From CALODL01 sp942492115 (lineage in GTDB: Bacteria > Planctomycetota > Phycisphaerae > UBA1845 > CAIVHJ01), in NCBI GenBank assembly GCA_942492115.1, contig CALODL010000027.1, forward strand, positions 558,001-622,000: a stretch of 64,000 nucleotides of DNA, given 5' to 3'. The translations under genes were made by a program, and so were the position numbers. Below the pieces are notes generated by a model. The model had not been told where the DNA came from. It did no database searches and saw nothing but the letters and a program-made list of their open reading frames with translations. Shown here one piece after another: positions 36,801-44,689 of this stretch. Every line of letters starts with the position of its first letter. Position 1 is the stretch's first letter.

Positions 36801-38624
36801 GAGGTCCAGCGGCGGGCAGTCCATGCTGTGCTGACCGAAGCCGGTGCAGATTTCGACGTGGTGCGGTGTCCCGTTGTCGATGTTGCCGTCATCGTCATCA
36901 AGGGTCAGGTAATCGATGGTGATGCTGGGGTCGATGTTCGTACCATTGTGCATCAAGATGGAGTTGACCGCGATATTGCCGAGGATGTCAATGTAGTTCG
37001 CCGGGTTGGTGATGGCCAGTTCTGTGCGCGTGTCCCACACGCAACCCGAGATCAGCTGGCCGCATGTGTGCGACGAGCCCGAGCACGGATACTGCAGATT
37101 ATTGTCCGCATCACGCAGAGCATCGTTGAGGGCGCAGCTGCCAAAGAAGCCAATACCCAGTTCGGACACGTCGAGGATCAGGATCGACATGACATCGCCC
37201 GTCCCCTCACCGTACATGCCCTGGCCGCTGCCGCCGGCATTGACCAGGTGGTGGCCATACTCATGGTAGATGACTGATGTCCAAGCGGTGTTCGGGCTCC
37301 CGCCGCCAACCTGGCAGAAGTTGATCGACTGCTCGCCAGGATCATACCACGCGTTACCCGGGCAGAAGCCGTCTGTGCGGTTGACCCAGACTGGGAAGTC
37401 GACATTGTTGAGCGTTGGATAAGCCGGGTTGTGCTCGATCACGAAGTCGCGAACGACGTTCGAATGGATGTACCCGTTGACATGGGCCCGTCCGAATTCG
37501 GTGTTCGAAGCATTGTGCAGGAAGTTACCCGGTCCCGGAACGCTGAACGTATTGGACAGCGAATCGGGTTCCTGGTTGGTCGGCCAGTCGATCACGCTGA
37601 ACCATTGGCCACGAATGAAAGACTCGACCTGCACGAGGGGTCCGGGAACGTCCCGCGAATACATGCCATCGATATCCGTGAGGATGCCAAGACCGCCGAC
37701 GGTGACATCGGCATAAGGCATGGGGGTCGCTTCCTCGGGTTCACACTGTTCAGCGCCCGGCCCATTGTTGGCCAGACCCGTCACGGTTCCTGTGAAATCG
37801 ACATCCACGAGCTGGGGTTGTTCGAACAGGATCTCGCCGGTGTTGGCGTCGGCGACGAACATGTAGCTCTGGAACGCCTCCCTGGGGTTCACGGGTTTGA
37901 TCGGACGTTCGTAACCGAAGAATTGCACGGCCATCCGCGGCGCTACGATCTCGTCGTTGTATCCGGCCCAGATGACATCTGTGGCCGGACCGAAGGTCTG
38001 GATGTTCCCGTGCAGGCGCCTGGCGTTGTTCTTGGCGTTGTCTTTCAAGCTGGCCTGGATCTTGCGCGCCGGAACTTGAAAGTCATCCAGCTGGCGCAGG
38101 CTCGAGCCGACCCAGACCACCGGGTGGGTTGGTTCGTTGCGGACCAGCAGACGGAGATCGGAACCGAAAACCGGCACACCGCCACGGCGCTGGGTGTAGT
38201 AGACCATGGTGAACTTGTAGGTTCCGGTGGCCTTGTCGTACATGAGCGGCTGAGCGTGGCGGCCGTCATGCAGCGGGCCACGGGCGTCGAGATCGGCTTC
38301 GGCCACGCCAAACACGCCGACATGCAGCCGGCAGAATTCAGCGGCTGCGGCCTCGGGGGTCGCGCCCGTTGCCAGGGTGGTTCCATAGACGCGTTTGGTC
38401 AGTCCTCCGGGACTGCTCTCGTAGAACCGCGCTCTGGGCGTGGTGTTCTGCAGTTGGAGCTTGGAGTGGGCAGGGTTGATATTGCCATCCGAGAGACTGA
38501 ATTCCGATTCGCTGGCCCGGAGGCCGCGGGTGACACTTGACCAGGCGGCAAGAGCCACGATTGCACAGAGTAGGCCGAGGCGAAACGGGTGTGCGTGTCG
38601 ACTGGACCGAGTTTGTCGTGTCAT
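33885..38624 (-). CDS. Secreted M36 fungalysin-like metallopeptidase, 1579 aa, multidomain
   Basis: Exported zinc peptidase. The ATG at 38624 is chosen: AGGAA precedes it and the signal peptide starts there (a basic n-region, then LGLLCAIVALAAWSSVTRG). A propeptide-like part comes first. HEYGHH at residues 454-459 is the zinc site, and GEGTGD about 20 residues on supplies the third ligand, as in M36. Residues ~893-1095 hold about 3.5 repeats of ~58 residues rich in cysteine (CDDGNxCxxGxxC... CDxGGxxGNCD). Next comes a beta domain, then two dockerin-like loops (GGQFGTCPPDGTADGND, GGQFGSCNPDGVCDGND), then a final beta-sandwich. It probably acts at the cell surface or in the medium, and is transcribed alone and closed by a strong terminator. 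Confidence 0.88.
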   Translation of the reverse strand: MTRQTRSSRHAHPFRLGLLCAIVALAAWSSVTRGLRASESEFSLSDGNINPAHSKLQLQNTTPRARFYESSPGGLTKRVYGTTLATGATPEAAAAEFCRLHVGVFGVAEADLDARGPLHDGRHAQPLMYDKATGTYKFTMVYYTQRRGGVPVFGSDLRLLVRNEPTHPVVWVGSSLRQLDDFQVPARKIQASLKDNAKNNARRLHGNIQTFGPATDVIWAGYNDEIVAPRMAVQFFGYERPIKPVNPREAFQSYMFVADANTGEILFEQPQLVDVDFTGTVTGLANNGPGAEQCEPEEATPMPYADVTVGGLGILTDIDGMYSRDVPGPLVQVESFIRGQWFSVIDWPTNQEPDSLSNTFSVPGPGNFLHNASNTEFGRAHVNGYIHSNVVRDFVIEHNPAYPTLNNVDFPVWVNRTDGFCPGNAWYDPGEQSINFCQVGGGSPNTAWTSVIYHEYGHHLVNAGGSGQGMYGEGTGDVMSILILDVSELGIGFFGSCALNDALRDADNNLQYPCSGSSHTCGQLISGCVWDTRTELAITNPANYIDILGNIAVNSILMHNGTNIDPSITIDYLTLDDDDGNIDNGTPHHVEICTGFGQHSMDCPPLDLIGFSFPNGLPELVAPGQQTTIPVNVVAVSGTPQSGSGMVSYRYGGAGGFTTVAMNELSPNEYEAVLPGGNCGDTLEYYFTASPTVGAAVTSPTNAPAGVHSALAAIELINVLTLDFEVSGGWSGSNGAGLTDGGWNRGIPVNCNRGDPPTDFDGSGQAWLTDNSTANGCNSDVDGGVTTLTSAAVDMAGMTEPVVTYARWYSNTEGDSAMADIFEVEVSNGGSWVDVETVGPTGSEVSGGWIEKSFKVSDFVVPNGTVSVRFMASDLGAGSIVEAAVDAFRVDDIGCEPCVNPCDDGNPCTLGDTCVDSFTCAGTPVDCSAFSDQCNVSSCDTGGSLGNCDLLTPVSNGTSCDDGNACNVGETCQAGACSGGNNPDCSGASTQCATASCDAGGAEGNCDTITNVANGTTCDDGDPCNVGEACQTGSCSGGDAPDCGDAGDCVAASCDAGGTDGNCDTTTAVNQGLACNGGSGTCDLGTCVETRVFMSSDGLQDSAPQIGPTSVVIGQGTNALITVWLDDDSAVGDHFNAYQLVIDDTAIPHPGATGTVVYNDVPVAPGGGDSIFIDTGRPDWIFADAAAALPPTYNETPAAGIFGVFYATIPGTFTDPAAQDGPRYLAQFRVTASPDALGDFDLTFHITGAPPFASTFDEVGQEFVTHLFQPVTITVAELSCETIQDCADLDANDIRDDNCMFWDCISGNCVQTDIVFADMGGQFGTCPPDGTADGNDRFHALNCFENLDPNTGLGGYPCEFSPPTAFNVDAGGQFGSCNPDGVCDGNDAFAALNAFGNQTSCSCPLDGGPAPTVHPIVVDRTTLSLKATRAQVRPGDLVKVRVYADTAIADLRGYQLHLAPSGGKRGGLELVDINVEALKSHVFAAADAWDAFNVKIGQMVVGLDTPGQRTNAAGYLATYTYRVSEDAAGQFVIDVLHDDTLTDERTFLFASPANGKIAIDRVTPAVIEIAERDARQAGK

Positions 38625-39006
38625 TCCAGATTCCTGTTTGTTTGGTTGGAAGCGTGCGTTCTGCGGCCGGCGACTTTGCCAGCCCCCCCTGGACGGCATG
38701 GCCGTCCACTGCCTGCACCGGTTTGCGTTTGCCAGCCGTGCCTGGTCAAGCACAACGCGTTGGATGCATTGCGAAAGTTTGTTGTGCGGCAGGCGAAGAG
38801 GTGCTTCTCCTCCTTCACCTTGTGCGTGTGTTGTGCTTCGTCGGTTGGTCGCAGGCGTAACGACTGCGTTTCCTGATTAATGCGAGGTTCCCCAGTAAGG
38901 CAAGCTGGTGCGACCCAGATGAAACCTATCTTAAATCAGCTCGGCTCAGATTTCGAGCCAAGACTACTCCATTGGGATGAGCAGATATTCTACTTGGTAC
39001 GTATCA
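38625..39006. other. Gene-free region upstream of the M36 peptidase
   Basis: About 380 bases between two minus-strand genes. It must contain the promoter and 5' leader of the peptidase gene. I see a CGCAG/CTGCG inverted repeat near 38850-38870 but no sequence I can assign to a riboswitch class and no convincing promoter boxes. Confidence 0.4.
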
Positions 39007-39810
39007 TCAAGAGTGGCTTTTTGTTATGTCGTCCGCCGAGGACGGGTCCTGAGGACTTTCTAATGTGTTTCGTGGCCATACTCGGTTGGCGATTGCATCG
39101 ACCCACACGCCGGCCCGGTAGGTTGCCAGTGCCAGCAGTACCGCAATGGCCACCGATCCCACCACGATGGCCGCAGCCACCGCGTTCGTGACCTGCATCC
39201 CGATCCCAAGTGTTTCCGGTTCGTGAAACATGGTCTTGATCAGTTTGATCGAGTCATCCGAACGGAAAGGGGTCAGGTCGCTCAACTCGAGCATCCCGGT
39301 CGCGGACACGGCACGCGTGATCAGGATCGACGCCATTTCATGATAATCACCCGTGAGGTTGTAGAGTGGCGCCAGGCCCAACACCACGGCCACGCCGTAG
39401 ACGGCTGGCCGATAGCTGTGCGCGCAACGACGTAGAAGTATGACCCCGAACGCGATAGAAAGCGTGAAGGGCATGAACACGGTCACCAGATAGATGATAT
39501 CCGACCCGTGATCATCGAAGCCGCTGAGACGGCCGGCATACTCGCCTCCGGGCGTGACGTAGTCGAACACCCTGGCCAGCAGCTCACCGCCATATATGAC
39601 CTGAATCTCGAGGGTGGTCACGTCGCCGCCTGCCAGCAGACAGCCCCACGCATGAAGCAACTCGTGGATGGGCACGTAGATGAACCAACTGGCTACCAGG
39701 CCGATGAGCATCAGTGCGGCGCCGGGCAGAACCTTGCGCTCAGGGGGCAACTGGGCCTCCAGCCCCTTGAACAGGTCGACGAATGGATCGATCAGGAAAC
39801 CCTTTATCAT
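39007..39810 (-). CDS. M50-like membrane metalloprotease candidate, 267 aa
   Basis: Residues ~30-55 are a hydrophobic helix containing YVPIHELLHAWGCLLAGG; HELLH is an HExxH zinc motif inside a membrane segment, as in site-2-protease and DUF3267-like proteins. Further helices lie at ~110-130, 140-160 and 215-235. A conserved NPDG/LDG second motif is not evident, so catalysis is unproven. The ATG at 39810 is used; the longer frame to 39951 overlaps the upstream gene. Third gene of a tight operon with the exosortase-like gene at 40635, which suggests a part in processing exported, anchored proteins. Confidence 0.7.
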   Translation of the reverse strand: MIKGFLIDPFVDLFKGLEAQLPPERKVLPGAALMLIGLVASWFIYVPIHELLHAWGCLLAGGDVTTLEIQVIYGGELLARVFDYVTPGGEYAGRLSGFDDHGSDIIYLVTVFMPFTLSIAFGVILLRRCAHSYRPAVYGVAVVLGLAPLYNLTGDYHEMASILITRAVSATGMLELSDLTPFRSDDSIKLIKTMFHEPETLGIGMQVTNAVAAAIVVGSVAIAVLLALATYRAGVWVDAIANRVWPRNTLESPQDPSSADDITKSHS

Positions 39811-39817
39811 ACTGACA

Positions 39818-40630
39818 TCATACCGTTCCAGGCGGGCGTTTGCCCCGCCGGCGGGCTTTGCGTTTCCGGCGTGCCGGCAGTGCGGTGCCGGGCCTGGGCG
39901 ACGCCGGGGTGCCGTGCGGCTGCGGCCATCCACCCAATCCCAGGAAGCCATGGTCCCCGCGATAAAACACGATCACGATCCACAGTCCGACTGGGAGCAG
40001 GTAGGTCACGGTCAATCCGTCGGCCACCGTGGCGACAAGTCCGTCCATAATCGCTGACCACGGCGTTGTCAGCCGCACAGCACAGTGGGCCTCCTCTCCT
40101 TCGAACGCATCTCCGAGGATCAGCCCAAAGCGCAACACGACGAACAACACGATGACCGGAAGCCCGAGTCCGAGGATGCTCAGTCGTCGGCGGAGGCTGA
40201 CCGGCGTTGCGAGTGCGACGGCAAACCACCCGGCCAGTGGAATGTATGCCAGGTGTCTGCTGCTCAAGCGGATGACCCGCTGCCAGCCATCCTGCCCGGC
40301 GTGGGCGAAGTTGAGCACGCCCATGGCGATATCGCGCTGATGTTCACCAAATGGATCAGGATCGGTGAATTGCACCTCGAGGCGTGCAGCCACTGTGGAG
40401 CCGAACAGTCCGTTCACCGGCTGCCCGCGATCATCGGCATAGCCGGAATCACCGCTGATCAAGTTGAACAGGCCATTGCCGACGGTTTTGAACGTCCAGG
40501 CCGTGCCCCGCTCCACGGTGGACCACGGCCACATGAGCACAATCGAGAGCCCGACGAGCGTGGCGAAGAACGACAGGATCCGCCGGGGCGGTGTTGCGAT
40601 GGTCCGGGGAGCAGTGGCGCGGTCAGTCAT
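39818..40630 (-). CDS. Membrane protein of the exosortase-H operon, 270 aa
   Basis: N-terminal helix (ILSFFATLVGLSIVLMWPW), a periplasmic domain of ~110 residues, and three more helices (IPLAGWFAVALATPV, LGLGLPVIVLFVVLRFGLI, VTYLLPVGLWIVIVFYRGD). It ends in a strongly basic tail (RRKRKARRRGKR). It starts four bases after the exosortase-like gene and ends seven bases before the M50-like gene. Position and topology fit the accessory membrane proteins that accompany exosortase H; I do not recognise specific motifs, so the label rests on context. Confidence 0.65.
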   Translation of the reverse strand: MTDRATAPRTIATPPRRILSFFATLVGLSIVLMWPWSTVERGTAWTFKTVGNGLFNLISGDSGYADDRGQPVNGLFGSTVAARLEVQFTDPDPFGEHQRDIAMGVLNFAHAGQDGWQRVIRLSSRHLAYIPLAGWFAVALATPVSLRRRLSILGLGLPVIVLFVVLRFGLILGDAFEGEEAHCAVRLTTPWSAIMDGLVATVADGLTVTYLLPVGLWIVIVFYRGDHGFLGLGGWPQPHGTPASPRPGTALPARRKRKARRRGKRPPGTV

Positions 40631-40634
40631 GCAC

Positions 40635-41228
40635 TCAACTGTCTTGCATGTCAGGTTGAGGGTGGGGCGCAGGCTTGGTGGCACGCAATGCCCACATGAC
40701 CCAGAAGAACAGCGCCAGGAAGATGAAGGCCGGCTGCCAGATGTCTACGTGCAGGGCGTGGAACCAGTCAGGTTTATAGATGCGCGCGTAATATAACGTA
40801 ATAATGCGCACGAGATTGATGAGCAGCAGTGCGGTTGAACCGAACAGGATCGCGGTCCATTTCAGCCGCAAGTAAATCGGAAACGCCAGCACCGCAGAGA
40901 GGAATAGCGCCGTTGGCAAGATTGCGTCACAGCCATGACGAATCTGCAGCGAGGAGCGTGGGGAACGGAGCGCTGGGCCGTCTGCGGTGGCCTGCTCGCC
41001 AAATTGCCGCAGCACTGCCGCCGACGCCGAGGCGTTGAGGTCAAGATAGGACTGGAACATGTCGGTCTTGGTGAGGACCGCATAGAAGAAGATTGTAAAC
41101 GGTCCCATGTACACGGCGAACAGCGCAATGAACCGGAACACCGGTCGATGGGTGGGGATCCAGATCGGTTGATCGTCGTGGCGATAGGTCGTGCTGGCAC
41201 TCTGTGGCGGTGGGTCGGACGCGTTCAT
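40635..41228 (-). CDS. xrtH: Exosortase H-like transpeptidase, 197 aa
   Basis: Integral membrane cysteine transpeptidase that cleaves and anchors proteins with a C-terminal W-type sorting signal. RHGCDAILPTALFLSA holds Cys100, LLINLVRIITLYYARIY holds Arg141, and WFHALHVDIWQPAFIF holds His157/His160. These are the C-R-H triad in the order and spacing of exosortases and archaeosortases. The short length, with few helices, matches the XrtH type. A candidate substrate with VPAASTWAL near its C-terminus lies at 52986. It is the first gene of a three-gene operon (40635, 39818, 39007). Confidence 0.78.
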   Translation of the reverse strand: MNASDPPPQSASTTYRHDDQPIWIPTHRPVFRFIALFAVYMGPFTIFFYAVLTKTDMFQSYLDLNASASAAVLRQFGEQATADGPALRSPRSSLQIRHGCDAILPTALFLSAVLAFPIYLRLKWTAILFGSTALLLINLVRIITLYYARIYKPDWFHALHVDIWQPAFIFLALFFWVMWALRATKPAPHPQPDMQDS

Positions 41229-41299
41229 GGACGCAGATCCTACCGCGCTGCCGAATGGTGATCCAGATCCTTCGCCGCCGCTGTGTGGTCCGCCGTGGC

Positions 41300-42535
41300 C
41301 TACGGATACGCCAGGCTGAACGCATCTTCAACGATTGCCGCGGGGGGTTCGGCCACTGTTGGGATGCCATGCAGATAACTCAAGTCTTCGCCATCGAAAG
41401 ATACGATCTTGAGATCCGGGCGTTGTTCCAGCTCGATGATGGTGCCGATTTTGTCTGCGGCGAGACGTTGGCCGTGTTCATCGAACGCGACGACGACCTG
41501 CGGACGGAATGGATTGTGGTGCGATTGGCGGACGACCACGCCCGTTGCACCGGAGCTGAGTTCCAATTTGGCACCGACGGGGAATGGGCGAATGCGATTC
41601 AGCAGGATCTTGGTGATCACTGGGTCATAACATGCAGAGGTCGGCCCGTGAGTCATTTCCCACAACGCTCGCGCTTCGGACTTGGCACTCGCATATACGC
41701 GATTGGACGTTGCAGCATCGAAGGCGTCCGCTACACGGATGATGCGCGTAAAAATGTGTTGTCGCGCGCCCGGAAGGCCGTTCGGATAACCACTGCCGTC
41801 GAAATTCTCATGATGCGTTCGCACAATCATTCGAACCAGCGTCGAGGCATTGTGCGGCAGCATGGCTGCGCCGCGCTGGGGGTGCTCCTTGATCAGTTGA
41901 CGCTGGTCCGCGGTAAGCGGTCCGGGAGATTCGATGATGTCTTCCAATCCGAACATACCGAAATCGTGTACCAGGCAGCCAAGTCCCAACGGCGTAAGAT
42001 CCATCAGGAATGTCCGCTTGATATGACGGGCCCTGGACTGGCGCAGCCGTTCGTCGGCGATGTGCGCGCGGATACAATTGGCCAGGACCATCGCGATGTA
42101 GAACACGTTCGCGGCATGCGTGTCGAGGTAACGACCGGGGTGTGGGGCACGTTGCAGGATCAGCTGCGAGACCGGATTGCTCAACAGGTGGTCGTACATC
42201 CGGCGGGCAACCGCGCGGAGGGCAGCGACTTCAGCGGCCGGGATGTGTGTACGCTGATTCAGCTTGGGTTTGATCGACTCGATGCACTGCCCAATCGTTC
42301 GTTGAACCTCAGTGGCGACAGCGACATCGACACTGCTGTCCTCGAATTCAAACATGCCATCGAGGAGCGGGTCACAGACCTGGATGTTGTGCTGCGGAAA
42401 CAGGCGCTTCAGCGTCTTGACGTTCTCGTCACTCAGTTCCTTGCCGGCCGGGAGAAGTGTCGTGTACTCGTTACATACCGGTTGATACGTGATCATTCCC
42501 GGCTTCAATTCTGTCACGTCGATGCGTATGGGCAC
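41300..42535 (-). CDS. HD-GYP domain protein, putative c-di-GMP phosphodiesterase
   Basis: Likely hydrolyses cyclic di-GMP. The N-terminus VPIRIDVTELKPGM is the usual lead of HD-GYP proteins (DUF3391-like), followed by a linker and the HD-GYP domain: DTHAANVFYIAMVLA (His140), GCLVHDFGMFGL (His-Asp 190-191), HPQRGAAML, and HHENFDGSGYPNGLPG (GYP 249-251). The invariant Lys of HDxGK is Met here, so activity may be altered. GTG 42535 is preferred over GTG 42574 because GGGAG precedes it and the family N-terminus starts there. A small beta domain (VGAKLELSSGATGVVV) closes the protein. It stands alone, next to repeat copy 2. Confidence 0.85.
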   Translation of the reverse strand: MPIRIDVTELKPGMITYQPVCNEYTTLLPAGKELSDENVKTLKRLFPQHNIQVCDPLLDGMFEFEDSSVDVAVATEVQRTIGQCIESIKPKLNQRTHIPAAEVAALRAVARRMYDHLLSNPVSQLILQRAPHPGRYLDTHAANVFYIAMVLANCIRAHIADERLRQSRARHIKRTFLMDLTPLGLGCLVHDFGMFGLEDIIESPGPLTADQRQLIKEHPQRGAAMLPHNASTLVRMIVRTHHENFDGSGYPNGLPGARQHIFTRIIRVADAFDAATSNRVYASAKSEARALWEMTHGPTSACYDPVITKILLNRIRPFPVGAKLELSSGATGVVVRQSHHNPFRPQVVVAFDEHGQRLAADKIGTIIELEQRPDLKIVSFDGEDLSYLHGIPTVAEPPAAIVEDAFSLAYP

Positions 42536-42675
42536 TGTCGGAGGTCTCCCGTTCCTATCATCGGGCGATTGCACCCGTCAGGTGCGTTCCGCGTCCAGTG
42601 CTATCGGACGTTCTGTTGCGCAGAATCTGCATAGTCCCACTGCAGGCCGCTAGCGACAACCCCACCGTGGCGTGG

Positions 42676-42843
42676 CTAAGTGCCCCATTTCACAATTCTT
42701 TGTAGGGTTTTCCGGACGCTTGCCGCCCTGGACTGTGTTGCTCGTCGTCAACGATGTCAGGCATCGCCTCCTCCTCGCGCCTTGCCCAACACGACAAGCG
42801 CCTCGGGAAACCCTACATCCAATTATGAAAGGGGAGCACTAAG
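42676..42843 (+). mobile_element. 168-bp-class MITE-like element, copy 2
   Basis: The longest copy, 168 bases, opposite in orientation to copy 1. It runs from CTAAGTGCCCC to GGGGAGCACTAAG. It differs from copy 1 at only a few positions and one indel. Terminal inverted repeats of ~39 bases contain TGTAGGGTTT/AAACCCTACA. Its right-hand CTAAG overlaps the stop codon of the SDR gene read from the other strand (42839-42841). Confidence 0.87.
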
Positions 42844-43555
42844 TGTTGGAGATCAGCCCGCCATCGACGACGAGATCCTGGCCAGTGATGTAAGCGGATT
42901 CAGGAGATACGAGGAAGGCGACGGCCTGACCGATCTCGGCTACGCTGGCGTAGCGCCCGGCCGGAATCGTCTTGCAGACCGACTCATCTACGGGGAAGCT
43001 GTCGACGAATCCTGGTAACACGTTGTTCATCCGGATACCGCTTTCGGCGTACTCGGTGGCAAACATCCGCGCGAAGGCCGACAGGCCGGCGCGTATCGTG
43101 CTCGATATGACAAAGCGTGGGTCCGGCTGGCGGGCGGCGAAACTGGAGATGTTGACGATCGCTCCACCTCCGCGTTCGAGCATGCGCGGGGTGATGTAGC
43201 GGGTGGCGCGGATGACATTGAGCAGCAGCATATCGACGCCGTCGTGCCAGGCGTCATCGGATATCTCGAGGAGCGTGCCTTTGCCCACGTGTCCGGTGTT
43301 GTTGATCACGGCATCGATTCGGCCGTGGGCGTCCCACGTGTTATCGACCAGCCGTTTGAGGTCATCCGGTTCGGTGACCGAGCCCGTCAGCCCCATACCG
43401 CCCAGCTCAGTTGCGAGCGTCTCGGCCGCGCCGGATGTGGACATGAGTGAGACGACGTATCCGCGTTCAGCAAGGGCCCGGGCACAGGCGGCGCCGATCC
43501 CGCGTCCAGCGGCGGTGACAATGGCTGTGGGGCGATCGGTGGACATGGGCTGCAT
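42839..43555 (-). CDS. SDR-family protein with altered catalytic site, 238 aa
   Basis: Classical short-chain dehydrogenase fold. AIVTAAGRGIGAACARAL is the NAD(P) loop, INNTG the NNAG-like motif, VNISSFAARQP holds Ser138, and the C-terminus YITGQDLVVDGGL is typical. At the catalytic positions FVISSTIRAGLSAF places Ser151 where Tyr is expected and Arg155 where Lys is expected, with normal spacing from Ser138. Ordinary FabG-type chemistry is therefore doubtful, and it may be a binding or divergent enzyme. The stop codon TAG lies inside the end of repeat copy 2. Confidence 0.82.
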   Translation of the reverse strand: MQPMSTDRPTAIVTAAGRGIGAACARALAERGYVVSLMSTSGAAETLATELGGMGLTGSVTEPDDLKRLVDNTWDAHGRIDAVINNTGHVGKGTLLEISDDAWHDGVDMLLLNVIRATRYITPRMLERGGGAIVNISSFAARQPDPRFVISSTIRAGLSAFARMFATEYAESGIRMNNVLPGFVDSFPVDESVCKTIPAGRYASVAEIGQAVAFLVSPESAYITGQDLVVDGGLISNT

Positions 43556-43604
43556 TGTACGCCGTCGAATTGAAAAATGCAGTCATCAGGCTGACAATGC
43601 CCGC

Positions 43605-44243
43605 ATGTCCACTCAATGGCCCAACGTGAATATCGTTAATCATCCAGTGGTTCAAGAACGTCTCACGCTGGCGCGCGACGTGGCCACTGGCGTGGAGCAC
43701 TTTCGCCGGCTCGTCGGGCAGATCGCGCGGCTGATGGCATTCGAGATTACCCGCGGGTATCCGTCCAAGCCACGCGATGTCCAGACGCCACTGGCGACCT
43801 ACAGTGGCTCGACTCTGGCGCGCAACATGACCCTTGTGCCCGTGCTGCGCGCCGGGTTGGGCATGGTTGATGCCATCCTTGAACTGCTGCCTTCGGCCCG
43901 CGTAGGGCACCTGGGAATCTACCGCAACGAGGAAACCCTTCAGCCGGTCGTATACTACAGCAAGTTTCCGACAGATATCGTTGACACCGATGTCATCGTT
44001 ATTGACCCCATGCTGGCGACTGCCGGATCGCTCAACGCGGCCATCGACGTCATCAAGAAGACGGGTGCCAAGAGTATCAAGGTCTTGTGCCTTCTGGCTG
44101 CGCCGGAAGGAATCGACGCATTGATGGCGCGACATGCGGATGTCGAAGTGTTTACAGCAGCCGTCGACGAACGACTCGATGACCGCGGCTACATCGTGCC
44201 TGGACTCGGGGATGCAGGAGATCGTTTGTTCGGCACACTGTAG
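43605..44243 (+). CDS. upp: Uracil phosphoribosyltransferase
   Basis: Pyrimidine salvage enzyme: uracil plus PRPP to UMP, cytoplasmic. The frame from ATG 43605 gives 212 residues, the family length. VNIVNHPVVQERLTLARD is the conserved start. PVLRAGLGMVDAILELLPSA is a substrate-binding block, VIVIDPMLATAGSLNAAID is the PRPP loop, and GYIVPGLGDAGDRLFGT the uracil-binding end. The usual ATGGS is ATAGS here, a mild change. A longer open frame upstream overlaps the SDR gene antisense and is rejected. Divergent from the SDR gene with a 49-base gap. Confidence 0.93.
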   Translation: MSTQWPNVNIVNHPVVQERLTLARDVATGVEHFRRLVGQIARLMAFEITRGYPSKPRDVQTPLATYSGSTLARNMTLVPVLRAGLGMVDAILELLPSARVGHLGIYRNEETLQPVVYYSKFPTDIVDTDVIVIDPMLATAGSLNAAIDVIKKTGAKSIKVLCLLAAPEGIDALMARHADVEVFTAAVDERLDDRGYIVPGLGDAGDRLFGTL

Positions 44244-44458
44244 TGGTCCACGCATCGTGTCCGACCCTTGGTCCACGGCTTACGCCCCAGGAACGTGAGC
44301 GCCATGATCGTCGGCCGGTGTGGCGGCTGATCCTGTCCTTTATTGTATTGCCTTGGTGTACAATACGTTAGATGTTGTGTGGTCCCGCGCGGGTCGTCTT
44401 GCCGATGAAGGCTGCTATAGAACCGTACGCTGACAACCCGTTCGGAAGGATTCCATAC

Positions 44459-44689
44459 ATGGGAAGCTGTGACCTGGCGATCAAAAGCCTCGATACCGTC
44501 CTCACCGCCCGCGACGGCGAACTGCCCAATCACGAATGCCCGTTGTGTCACGATGCCGCGACTGCAGTGGGTGCAGACGGCGATCTGGTCGTTTGTCTCG
44601 ATGGGACCGCGGAGGTCGTCTGTCGCGACTGTGCTGCAGAGCACGACCCTGCCCTGGCACAATTCCTGTTCGCGGCTCTCGCCGCCTGA
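44459..44689 (+). CDS. Small zinc-ribbon-like hypothetical protein, 76 aa
   Basis: The ATG at 44459 has GGAAGGA (44444-44450) eight bases before it; upstream in-frame ATGs at 44372 and 44408 lack such a site. The product has HECPLCHDAA and VVCRDCAAEH, two CxxC-type pairs spaced about 35 residues apart, consistent with one zinc site. The C-terminus ALAQFLFAALAA is hydrophobic but short. No family recognised. The next ~280 bases to 44973 hold no gene. Confidence 0.6.
   Translation: MGSCDLAIKSLDTVLTARDGELPNHECPLCHDAATAVGADGDLVVCLDGTAEVVCRDCAAEHDPALAQFLFAALAA

Noticed and set aside
37431..38540. Second long plus-strand frame opposite the M36 peptidase
   Set aside because: Antisense shadow in GC-rich sequence. 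The minus strand there encodes the HEYGHH-containing catalytic region and propeptide.
38780..39000. Riboswitch upstream of the M36 gene
   Set aside because: Inspected for c-di-GMP, cobalamin and other leader motifs, but the conserved bases are not there.
41204..42634. 476-codon plus-strand frame opposite the HD-GYP gene
   Set aside because: The minus strand has HD and GYP motifs in order; the plus-strand product has none.
42676..42843. Repeat element as an integron attC site
   Set aside because: GCCCAAC/GTTGGGC occurs inside, but its pairing partner is not the required complementary core, and no integrase or cassette array is present.
44345..44366. GTATTG/CAATAC inverted repeat as a promoter-operator
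   Set aside because: A TACAAT -10-like box is present, but no acceptable -35 lies 16-18 bases upstream, so I could not support it as a promoter.
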